The notes beneath the pieces were generated by a model, which did no database searches, was not told the origin of the DNA, and saw only the letters and a program-made list of their open reading frames with translations. Source: Sporothrix humicola (Eukaryota > Ascomycota > Sordariomycetes > Ophiostomatales > Ophiostomataceae). Taken from it: a DNA stretch of 64,000 nucleotides. Positions 21,350 through 30,720 of this stretch are shown in pieces. Where the stretch lies: assembly GCA_021396245.1 (NCBI GenBank), contig WNYE01000122.1, positions 1 through 64,000 on the forward strand. Reading direction: 5' to 3'. A program made the translations under genes and the position numbers. Each line of letters starts with the position of its first letter. Position 1 is the stretch's first letter.

Positions 21350-23356
21350 TCACCAGGCATCTGTGACCGCTCCGTGGCTGGCGTCGCCGACCAGGCGCGC
21401 GTACTTTGCCAACACGCCGCGCTTCGGTCGCATCGGTGGTGCCTTCCAGGCTGCACGCCGCCGCGCCAGCTCGTCGTCGCTCACATCCATATCGATTCTG
21501 TTGGCGACGGCGTCGATCGTCACCACGTCGCCGTCCGCCACGAGCGCAATCGGCCCGCCCACGGCGCCCTCGGGCACGACGTGGCCCACGATGAAGCCGT
21601 GCGAGGCGCCGCTGTAGCGGCCGTCGGTGACGAGGGCGACGTTGGTGAGGCGAGCGCCCATGATGGCGGCCGAGGCGCGCAGCTGCTCGGGCATCCCTGG
21701 GCCGCCCTTGGGGCCCTCGTAGCGTACGATCAGTACCAGGTTGCCGTCGTCACGCTTTATTTCGCCCCGGGCCAGCGCGTCGTCCAGCGCGGCCTCCTTG
21801 TCGAACACGCGCGCCCGGCCCGTGAACCTCAAACCTTCCTTGCCCGTAATCTTGGCGACGGCACCGCCCGGCGCCAGGTTCCCCCGCAAGACCCGAATGT
21901 GGCCCGTCGCCTTGATCGGGTCGTCGAGGGGCCGGATGATCTGCTGGCCCGGGTCGAGGCTCGGCCAGTCTGCGACGTTTTCGGCGAGCGTTTTGCCGGT
22001 GACGGTCATGATGTTGCCGTCCAGCAGGTTCCGGGCGACCAACATCTTGATGACCGAGGGCGTGCCGCCGACCCTATACAAATCCTCCATGTAGTAGCGG
22101 CCGCTGGGGGCGAGATCCGCCAGGTACGGCGTGCGGTCGCTCGCGCGCTGGACGTCGTCGAGCGTGAGGGACACGCCGGCCGTGTTGGCCATGGCCAGAA
22201 AGTGCAGGACGCCGTTGGTAGACCCGCCCAGGACGATCGTCAGAACAAGAGCGTTTTCAAAGGCGGCGCGCGTCATGAGGTCTCGCGGACGCAGGTCTTG
22301 TTTCATTGTCGTACGCAGGACACGCGCCGCGCGCTCGCACTCGCGCGCCTTCTCTGGTGACGTCGCCGGGTACGAGGACGAGCCCGGCAGGCTCAGCCCC
22401 ATGGCCTCGATCGCCGTGGCCATCGTGTTGGCCGTGTACATGCCGCCGCACGCGCCCGCCCCCGGGCATGAGTGGCGCTCAATGTCTTCCAAAACGTCTG
22501 TACTCTCGCGGCCCTTGGCTCCCGGGTTGGTTTTCGCATGTAGGCGCCCGTACGTAAATGCCCCGGCGGCTTCATAACAAGTCGCCACGTTCGTGTAGTC
22601 TTCTAGCAACGACGAGTAACCTTTACGGATGGTGCCACCGTATATCATAATAAAAGGCCGGTTGTGCCGCGCCGCCGCCATGACGACGCCCGGCATATTC
22701 TTGTCGCAGCCGGGAATGCTAATATTGGCGTCATGGTGTTGGGCGCATGTCACAGACTCGATGGAGTCGGCGATGAGCTCGCGCGTCTGGAGCGAGTAGC
22801 GCATACCTATGTTTGGTCAGAACTTTTACTGTGTCAAAATGAGCATGGTATAAAGACGGAGAGGGTCACCTTCGCCGCCCATGGTTATGGCGTCGGAAAC
22901 GCCGACTGTGTTGTACTGCCATGCAAGCATCTTCTCCTTCTCCAGCGCTTTCTTTACGATCTGGCCGAGCTCGAGGACTAAATATGTAAGTGGCGTATTC
23001 ACAAGACAAGTGATTGAGTTTCTTACGTACGATGAGTGCTGTGTATCGTTAGTATACCAAGGTTTATTCAAGGATTCAAGGGGTAACAACACTCACTTGC
23101 AGGGGTTTCCCTCCCACCAGACCGTGGCAACGCCGACTTGCGGCGCATTCTTCATCGTCTCCCGGTCCGGCACGCCGGCGCCGTAGAGCATCGCCTGCGC
23201 GCCGGGGTGGTCATGCTCTCGCGTGAGCTTTGTCGACCATCGGTTCAGAGGACCGCCCGGAGGCAGGCAAGGGAACTGGATGTAGTCCTTTGGCGCCTTG
23301 AGGTCGTCAACGAGCGCCGGCTGGCTGCTGCCACTGGTGCGTCGATGGTCTGCCAT
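21350..23356 (-). CDS. IlvD/Edd-family dehydratase (dihydroxy-acid dehydratase-like)
   Basis: This is a [Fe-S]-dependent dehydratase. Family members act on dihydroxy-acids (valine/isoleucine synthesis, ILV3) or sugar acids. The 610-aa product was rebuilt from four exons on the minus strand: 23356-23097, an 8-nt exon 23038-23031, 22977-22870 and 22806-21350. Introns are 58, 53 and 63 nt. Cluster cysteines are C86 (EGNPCN), C159 (GCDKNMPG) and C245 (GACGG). GMRYSLQ, GRYSGASHGFIVGH and other family motifs are intact. The N-terminus is polar and acidic without an obvious mitochondrial presequence, unlike biosynthetic ILV3. This may therefore be a cytosolic paralogue, perhaps a sugar-acid dehydratase. 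It is divergent from the alcohol dehydrogenase gene. The family is certain; the substrate is not. Confidence 0.93.
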
Positions 23357-23474
23357 GGGTGCGGAGAATAACAATGGTTTGCTATGCTGCTGAGCATTTT
23401 CGTGAGAGATGGGAGAGGGGGACGCTGTCCTATACGCAAGTTTTCGGATCAAGGGATGGTAAGCTACGGCGGGA

Positions 23475-23540
23475 ATCAATACTCAAAATAGTCGAAATAC
23501 CCAAATAATCAAAATACTCAAATAATCAAAATAATCAAAT
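23475..23540 (+). repeat. AT-rich imperfect array (AAATAATC / AAATACTC units)
   Basis: Seven to eight imperfect units of 8-10 bases (AAATAATC, AAATACTC, AAATAGTC) lie about 120 bases before the dehydratase start codon. They look like a decayed microsatellite in the promoter or leader. Confidence 0.75.
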
Positions 23541-23988
23541 CGGCTCGATGTAAGTGGTCATTGGGCGGCAAATCATCACCAGATCTCCCCCGCAAGTTTC
23601 AGGTACTAGTACCCTATGTTTGTTGTGTTTGTGTGGAGATTCTAGATTCCCTAAAAGAGTAGTCGGAGCGCTGACAAAATTTCCTAAAGGGGATATTTTA
23701 GACGCCATCGCCTCGGTCTTTGGATCTTTGGAGAGATCCGATCACTCTACTCCACAGATCCACGACCAAGGATCGTAAGGTGTATCACACAGAGAACGGA
23801 GCCGAACCACAGCAGCGTCCTTGGCAGCTATGACACTCTCTGCCAAGTTGACTCAAATTTGTTTACAAATTTATCTTGTTATTAGTTATGCGGATGCGGA
23901 TTTCGGGATATGTTGGATTTTCTAAAAGAAAATTAGAATCTACTTCTCGTGTAGCTAAAAGACAGGCGTTTTCTGCTTGAATTTTAAT

Positions 23989-24050
23989 ATTTACTATTCA
24001 CTATTCACTATTCGCTCTTTACTATTCATTACTTACTATTTACCATTTAC
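23989..24050 (+). repeat. AT-rich imperfect array (TTCACTA / TTTACTA units)
   Basis: Imperfect 7-8 base units (ATTTACT, ATTCACT, ATTACTT) lie just upstream of the ADH start, likely within its leader. This is a pyrimidine-leaning decayed microsatellite. Confidence 0.75.
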
Positions 24051-24160
24051 CCGGTCTCAAGTTACTCGTCAGAATGGGTGTTGATGAGCAGAAAATACTG
24101 CAGGGGCATTCGTCGCCTCCGTCAAAACTCGTCGAGAATCTTTCCCATCCACCGCCAACA

Positions 24161-25363
24161 ATGTCTGCCGATATCCCAAAGCAAGGATGGGCTGGTGTTG
24201 TCGTCAATGAGGGTGCAGACTTTACCGTCGAGGTCCAAAAACTCGACGTCCCGGAGCCGAGTGAGTATACACCTGAATGCGGAACGGTCTCGGATATGAA
24301 TAAGGCTAACCGGTCTCAGAGGACGATGAACTCCTCGTCAGGCTCAATGTCACCGGCCTCTGCATGTCCGACGTCCATTACATGCTCAACGACTGGGCCG
24401 TGCCCAAAATGTCCGAAATGGGCGTCCGGTGCGCCGGCCACGAAGGCGCCGGGGTCGTTGTCAAGGTCGGGGCCAGCTGTCGGGATGCGTGGACGGTCGG
24501 CGACCGCGTGGGCATCAAGCCGCTGCTCGACGTCTGCCACAACTGCGAGCAGTGCTGGAGCGGCCGCGAAAACTACTGCGCCAAGGCCAACTACACCGGC
24601 CTGCACTCGCCCGGCACCTACCAGCAGTATCTGGTGACGCCGGCCATCTACACGAGCCGGATCCCCGACGGTGTTCCCGACGAGGTGGCCGGCCCCATCA
24701 TGTGTTCGGCGTCGACCATGCACCGTTCTCTCGTCGAGTCGGGTCTGAAGCCCGGCAACTGGGTCGTCTTTCCTGGCGGCGGTGGCGGCGTCGGTATCCA
24801 AGGCATTCAGCTTGCAAGGTAGGTGGTGGAGGGGGGTTCAAAGAATATGAGGCAAGGACATCACAAACTAACGATCCAGGGCCATGGGAATGCGGCCGAT
24901 TGCCATCGATGGCGGCGAAGCCAAGAAGAGCCTGTGCCTCAGCATGGGCGCCGAGGCGTTTGTTGACTTCAAAGAGACCGCCGATGTCGCCGCCGAGGTC
25001 GTGAAAATTGCCGATGGAATCGGTGCTCACGGCGTCCTGGTGACTGCATACCAGGCATACGCAGACTGCATGAAGTTTGTGGGCAACCGGATCGGCGCAA
25101 AGATCATGTGCATTGCGCTTCCGCCCTCCGGTGCCGTGCAGCTTGGCGCTGAACCGAGCAGCTGGGTCTTCAAGAACCTGCATGTCATTGGAACACTCGT
25201 CGGCACGATGCAAGATACCGCTGCGTGCCTTGATTACGCCAAACGGGGATTGCTGAAAGGCATTTCCGAAGTAAGGGGAAAGTCACAGTGGGCGGAGAGT
25301 GTGCAACAGCTTAAGAGGGGCGAGGTCGTTGGACGGGTTGTCATCGACTTCAATAGGGACTAG
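24161..25363 (+). CDS. Zinc-dependent alcohol dehydrogenase (medium-chain, ADH1-like)
   Basis: This interconverts an alcohol and an aldehyde or ketone with NAD(H). Three exons, 24161-24260, 24320-24818 and 24880-25363, have GT..CTAAC..AG introns of 59 and 61 nt and give 360 aa. Catalytic zinc ligands are C48 and H74 (GHE at 73-75). The structural zinc site is complete: C106, C109, C112, C120. A Gly-rich Rossmann turn (GGGGGVG) follows. ATG 24161 gives the usual fungal N-terminus; an ATG at 24074 would add 29 residues not typical of the family. Divergent pairing with the IlvD-family gene and the nearby ALDH and sugar transporter suggest a catabolic role, possibly sugar or polyol oxidation. Ordinary ethanol metabolism cannot be excluded. 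Confidence 0.93.
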
Positions 25364-25592
25364 CATACCGGCACCGCCGTACAGCTTTGTCTTATTGCTG
25401 TTGGAGCAAAACGTAGAGAGAAATGGTGAGGTGAAGATATGAAGATAGGTAACGAAAAGATATTTATCATAATCAGAAAACGATATGAAAAAGAAGAGTC
25501 AAGACATTACTGTCCATGATTAAATACCCGTTTATACAATGTGCAAATTCGATATTGCACAATAAAACGGTAAGTATAAGTCAACAGCCTGC

Positions 25593-26303
25593 TCAAAGGC
25601 CGCTTGCAGCCCTCTTCGCTCCACCAACCTTCTTGCGGGCCTCACGCAGCTCAGAATGGATCTGCCCCATTTTGTTTGTTTCCATCTGCACCGAGGAAAG
25701 ATCCAACTTCGCGGCCTGAAGTTCCATCTTAAATCGACGGGCCGTGATCTGGTACACCCCTTCCACGCTCAGGGCTGCATCGAACCCGTGCTTTAGACAC
25801 TCCTTTGCGTTCTGCAGCACATCGGCAACCTGCAAGACGATGGATTTTGGCAGCTCGATTTCTCCCCCCATGTTACCACCCCCGTCTCCGTCTCCGGCCC
25901 TGTTTGTGTGCCACGCACAATCCAGTACAGAAGAAATAGAAGGCCGGATCGAGTCGACCTTTTCGCGCAACTGCGTGAGGGAAGCTTTCATTCTACCAAG
26001 GCTGGCTCGGAGTGCGTAATAGTGTCTGCCTTGTTCGTCGGGAATGCGCCACGCATCGTCGGGCTGTGCTTGCATTGACTCGAAAGCCGCGTCGAGATCC
26101 TGGAATGCCCCGTCGATACGCTCTTGTGGTAGTGGCAATCGATCATGGAGATGGACTGTGATTGTGTCGCTATACTCGCCGAGAAGCCCCGAGGCAACGG
26201 CACTGTCCACAATAGTTTTTGTCAAAGGCGTCCAGCAATTCCATCCACCGACTATCCGAACGATCGAGCTACCAGGTCCCCACCAGTCTTGGCCTTTATC
26301 CAT
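25593..26303 (-). CDS. Unrecognised 236-aa protein (family member B)
   Basis: I do not recognise the family. The first ATG of the frame is 26303. The product is helical, with a Gly/Asp-rich low-complexity segment in the middle and no signal peptide or membrane segment. It aligns with the C-terminal half of the 390-aa protein at 5244-6416 through SGLLGE, QDLDAA, W-x-IP and a later helical segment ending ITAxxFKMEL versus FTAKQITKEL. It lacks about 200 N-terminal residues of that protein, and the 340 bases upstream show no matching sequence, so it is a short paralogue or a 5'-truncated copy. It is convergent with the ADH gene. Confidence 0.6.
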   Translation of the reverse strand: MDKGQDWWGPGSSIVRIVGGWNCWTPLTKTIVDSAVASGLLGEYSDTITVHLHDRLPLPQERIDGAFQDLDAAFESMQAQPDDAWRIPDEQGRHYYALRASLGRMKASLTQLREKVDSIRPSISSVLDCAWHTNRAGDGDGGGNMGGEIELPKSIVLQVADVLQNAKECLKHGFDAALSVEGVYQITARRFKMELQAAKLDLSSVQMETNKMGQIHSELREARKKVGGAKRAASGL

Positions 26304-26644
26304 ACACACAGCACTTCCACACTCACCCACTTACGCTCTTACAGCATTAACATAAATTGTAAGGATTACAACGCATCTCCAAGTATATGGCAGCCTTTGG
26401 GGACACGGGACGATGGTGGACTAAGTGGTTAAAGTTTCAATGTATGTTATTGGCTATATGTTTGCAATGTTATAAAAAAATTGTGTCAAAAAAACAGACA
26501 AGCCTGTCCATAGAGTCAGGCAAGTACTCCATGGACGGACTTGTTTGTGTCGCTGGGAAGCAGCGCAGAATGTGTAAAAGAGACGAGAGAGCTGTTGAAG
26601 GTCCGGTCTTTTCAGGGGTGGTGGGCAGGTACCGCTTAATTTAA
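26304..26644. other. Short intergenic gap before IDO 3' end
   Basis: This is the presumed promoter of family member B plus the 3' region of the IDO gene. No coding, RNA or repeat feature was seen. Confidence 0.5.
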
Positions 26645-28198
26645 TTAGTACGAGCACAGTCCGCCGACATCGTCGTCCAGCGTCCACATGCCGGCCAACC
26701 CGCCGACCTCGACCTCCTCGTCGTTCATCACAGCTGCAGCCACCTCGGGCGTCTCCGGCTCGGCAGGCTTGCCAAAGAAGAAGTCGTTCTTGCCCGGGAC
26801 GCGGCCCTGGCGGTGCATGAACCGCTGCGTCCACTCCTCGACGGCCGGCTCGCCCGTCTCGTCGCGCGCCTGCTTGAGGAACGAGATGAGCGCGGTGCCG
26901 CCCGTGCCCTTGAGCGTCTTCTTGGCGGCGGACGCATCCGACTTGTTGTTGTTGACGGCCGCCAGTGCCAGGTTCATTGTCTTGGGACGGTGCGTCGGCG
27001 GCGCAGCACGGCGCAAGGCCTCGGGGCTGCGCGAGCGGCTGCGGGCACGCGCCATGTCACGCGACGGTACGACAATGTAGCGCGTGACAACGGCAATGTG
27101 CTTGTCGCGCAGCGCGCGCAGCATGGCCAGGCACGAGTCGTAGGCGATCGACAGTGGGCGGTTCATACCCTTGGCCTGGTTGGCCAGCACGTACGAGCGG
27201 ATGTTGGCCACCTCCTCGACGTCCTGGAGGAAACGGGCGTGCGCGCCCGGCATGTACTTGCGCATCTCCCGAATGAAATTGTGGTGCGCAGCCGCAGCCT
27301 TGGCCGCCGCCTCGGCATCACCAGCCTTGACGCCCGTCGGGCGGTGTTCCACGCCCAGAACAATGTCAAAGAACTGGATCAGGCTGCTCTGCGCATTGCT
27401 GCCGCCGCTGTACTGGCGGTACTCCTGGTCCAAGCCGTCGCTGCGGCCCTCGTCGTAGATCACGCCGTGCGGCAGGCCCGCGTCGGCCATGTTCTTGCTG
27501 CCCGCCAGGAAGGGCCGGATGCGGTGGTAAAAGACAGTGGGGTCGCACTGCTCATGGAGGCGCTGCAGGAGCTCGCCGAGGTCGTCGAGGCGCTCGGCGA
27601 AAGCGCAGAGGCATGCCGTCACGGTATCGGCATCGTCCTCGCGCACGGCCTGCATGGCCTTGAGCATGATGGCAATCATGGGTCCACCGCGCGCCTCCAT
27701 GGCGACGGAGACAAGGTAGAACCACGATTCGTCAATGGAGCCCGTCAGCGTGTTGAGTGTGGCCAGGTTCTCGAGCTGGTCGACGCCCTCGTCGACAAAG
27801 AGCGGCTTGAAGTTCCAGAGGCACACTGCCGCGTACGTGGCCACGGGCGGCACCTCGAGGTGCTCCGAGATGGCCAGCAGCGGCACGGTGATGGGCGGCG
27901 GCAAGCGGTCGCTGGGGCTGTCACCACCCCAGATGTAGCCGTGAGCAATGAAGCAGAGGATGCTGTAGGCCCTCCGCCACTCCGAGTCGTGTTCCAGACC
28001 GACGGTGGAGAGCACGGGCAGACGGTCGACCACGCCGCGCACGCGACGGCTGAGAATCAGTGCCTGCAAGTTGGCCACGACGGCCTCCCATTTGTTGTAG
28101 TACGGATCCGGCAGCCGGGCGAGGGGCAGCTCGTTGGGGAGGAAGCCGTGCTTGGGGGAGATGCCGTAGTCGGCGAGAACGGGAATTTTGGGAAGCAT
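26645..28198 (-). CDS. BNA2: Indoleamine 2,3-dioxygenase (tryptophan to N-formylkynurenine)
   Basis: This heme dioxygenase opens the indole ring of tryptophan, the first step of the kynurenine route to NAD in fungi. The 517-aa single-exon product contains the family signature GGSNAQSSLIQFFD (265-278), the MPGAHARFL segment (316-324) and the conserved helix RDKHIAVVTRYIVVP, in which His367 corresponds to the proximal heme ligand. The length is above the roughly 400-450 aa of many IDOs because of an extended C-terminal tail after about 385. That tail is rich in Arg/Ser and then acidic, a feature of several filamentous-fungal IDOs. The product is expected in the cytosol. It is divergent from VPS23 across 2.5 kb. 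Fungi often carry several IDO paralogues, so the gene symbol is by family. Confidence 0.92.
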   Translation of the reverse strand: MLPKIPVLADYGISPKHGFLPNELPLARLPDPYYNKWEAVVANLQALILSRRVRGVVDRLPVLSTVGLEHDSEWRRAYSILCFIAHGYIWGGDSPSDRLPPPITVPLLAISEHLEVPPVATYAAVCLWNFKPLFVDEGVDQLENLATLNTLTGSIDESWFYLVSVAMEARGGPMIAIMLKAMQAVREDDADTVTACLCAFAERLDDLGELLQRLHEQCDPTVFYHRIRPFLAGSKNMADAGLPHGVIYDEGRSDGLDQEYRQYSGGSNAQSSLIQFFDIVLGVEHRPTGVKAGDAEAAAKAAAAHHNFIREMRKYMPGAHARFLQDVEEVANIRSYVLANQAKGMNRPLSIAYDSCLAMLRALRDKHIAVVTRYIVVPSRDMARARSRSRSPEALRRAAPPTHRPKTMNLALAAVNNNKSDASAAKKTLKGTGGTALISFLKQARDETGEPAVEEWTQRFMHRQGRVPGKNDFFFGKPAEPETPEVAAAVMNDEEVEVGGLAGMWTLDDDVGGLCSY

Positions 28199-30720
28199 GC
28201 TGGGTGCAGTTCCGGGAAGGGCTTGCTATGCCTCTTGTTGGCCCTGTGTTTCAAGAAACCGAGAAACAAGGTTTGTTGGTGTGTAGCTTTGTAAGAAGCC
28301 GAGGAGACTGCAGGTCACGAGGACGAATGTTTTGTGTTTTCGATTTTTGTTTGATTTTATGTGTTCTTTCGTCGGTCGATCGTTGTTTGTCGTTGGTGAT
28401 GCTTTGGTTCGTATTGAAGCCCGTAAGTCGTGAGTCGTAAGCCGTGAAATTGGGAATGTAGTTTGGGGTTTGGTATGCCGGGAAATGCTTGTAGAGCTTG
28501 GAAGCGAAGCAATTGGTTTGTTCGGCAGTGTAAGTGGTGATGATGGTTCAAGTGCCCGAGAGGTCCTGACGCAAGGAGTATACAGAATTGATTCTGTGAT
28601 ACTCCTCAGCCGTGCGAGTCTCTGGACGCGTGACCATGTGGTTTGGGAATAATTGTCTGGGGTTGAGAAAGAAAGAAAGAAAAAAAGAAGAAGAGAAAAG
28701 AGAAAGGAAGGGAGAAAAAAAGAGACAACGGAAGCCGACCGTAAAAAAACGGGGAACTAACGGCGATTTATAATTTAGAGGCAGGCACACAGGAACGCCC
28801 CCGAAGTCGTCCCATCGCGCCTTCTTCCGCCTTCTTTGCCCCAGGCTATGCCGCTAAGATCATAGCTTGGAAAATTCAGGCCGCCCATGACCATGGAACC
28901 AGGCTCATCCAGGTCCCAGAGGACAAAGCAGGAACTATTTTTTGCGCTGCGCTGCTCCGCGCCTTCCCTTCCCACCCTCCAGGTTCTCAAAAGGCTACTG
29001 TCTCTCCAGTGCCCCGGGTTGCGAGAGGAGAAGCAAATTCCGATGGTCCGATTCTGGCCTCTGGTGTTGCGTCTTTTTGCACCCGATTTGGCACTAACAA
29101 AACAGCCAAGGGTACGACAGGGCAGGAACGACCGGAGGTCATTGAGGAGGAGGAAGGATGGTCAGAAAGGCGTGCAAAAAATGGGAAGGCGCGATGTTGC
29201 GTGCGGAAGCTCTCTTTCCTGTTATTTTGATTTTGACATGTTCGTCTTCTTGCCCGCAGCTGCTCACATTGTTTCCATGCGATGCGCCCTCCTTCGTCCG
29301 GCCCCCGTCATCTTCTCTGCCGTTGTACGAAGTAGGCACGGGATCCACAGCGCCTGCCCTATTTTCTCTCCCCTCAGGCCACTCCTGGCCCGCCGGAACC
29401 GCGCTGTTTTGCTCTGGGCCAATGACGCTCCGACAGCGGCCTCTTAATTTTCATGTTCATCTCACAATTCATTTTTGAATTTGTCGTTGCCTCTCAATGT
29501 CGCACTCGGCATTCAATATTGACCTCGGGATTTATGAAATGTTGTGCCGTATTATGAGACGTCCTGTGATATTTTGTATTCTGTGTCTTTACTTCACGCG
29601 GGATGGGCTGAACATTCATTTGCTCTTTCGTGCCGAGTGGGAGAGAGGCACGCGATCGTTGTGAAATGCATGTGCGATGACCAGTCGTTCCTTCTTCGTT
29701 GGAAATGCAAAACATTACGGCGCACTGTCTGTGCAGATGCAGGGCCTGCAACTCGCCGATTGGGGAAGCTGCAGGGCTGTCTTTGTCAGTCCAGCCGCTC
29801 GTGCGCTCTTTCCGTTTGTCTTCGTCTCGAGGTCGACGTGGGGGGGAAGGCTGTATTTCTCCGAAGCCAACACCGAAAGCACGGAAAGAAATCCGGTCCG
29901 ATGTAAAGGCAGGCGCAATGGGATCAGTTTTACGGCTGTCCAGTTGCCACACCTGTCGTCTTTAGAGCGGGCGACAAACCTGGCATCGATCAATTTTCAA
30001 GTTCAAACCAATACCCTGCATACGTCCTTTGCATTTGCCAGTTGTGCGATGAAAAAGCCGTCAACAAATGACATGTCTGTCCAACGGCTCCTCTTAAATC
30101 CACCACAAAATGCTAAGTCCACAGTTCACACACATACCAGTGACAGCACTTACACCACGTAACATGGCCCTGTCGATTAGGCGAACTCAGTAGTGGACTT
30201 GACAATTCTCATTTTCTGGTCGATTTGGCGGGAGCTTTGTGAAACTCGAACATCCCACCAAAATTTTGATGATTTACACGAGTCCGACTCAATTTTGCGA
30301 CGCGGGGGTGGAGCACCAATCAATCGATTTGCCCAGACCAGGCCCATTAGCGCAAGGTTTACAGGGCCTCCAGGGCCCGTGCTTTGAGTGACATACACAG
30401 TAAAGCCTGGAAATTGACGCCACAGTTCAGCCACAGCTGCCTGGCCTCCAGCAACTTGAATGTCAATGAGCAATGGCGACCGATCCAAGCCTGGCCAAGC
30501 TTGCCCAGATAACCTGATACGGCCCCCACCTGAGCACTGGTTGCACGTAACACTATCGCCATCGTCACCGCTGCCTCCCCTCGCATCGAATTTCCAGACC
30601 ACCCAAGCCGGGCCCGATACGCGCCGCCGCACAGCTCGACCGCCCTAGATGCACTCATAACACTCGATTCCCTCCACCTCTGCCCGTTTTCCATCGACGC
30701 AGAGTCGACCGCCGCCCGCC
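28199..30720. other. 2.5-kb divergent region IDO / VPS23
   Basis: No frame with coding character was found; the longest are about 150-235 codons without domains. An AG-rich run lies at 28666-28720. The region holds both promoters. No RNA gene or mobile element was identified. Confidence 0.5.

Larger units (their letters stand above)
23357..24160. other. Shared divergent promoter of dehydratase and ADH genes
   Basis: There is no coding frame. AT-rich repeat arrays sit near each end. Two CGGAT half-sites lie at 23891-23895 and 23897-23901. CGGAT is also the arm of the palindrome in the ALDH/MFS promoter, a weak hint of a common regulator. Confidence 0.5.

Noticed and set aside
26813..28294. 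493-codon plus-strand frame opposite IDO
   Set aside because: His/Arg/Val-rich shadow; IDO motifs and heme ligand are on the minus strand.
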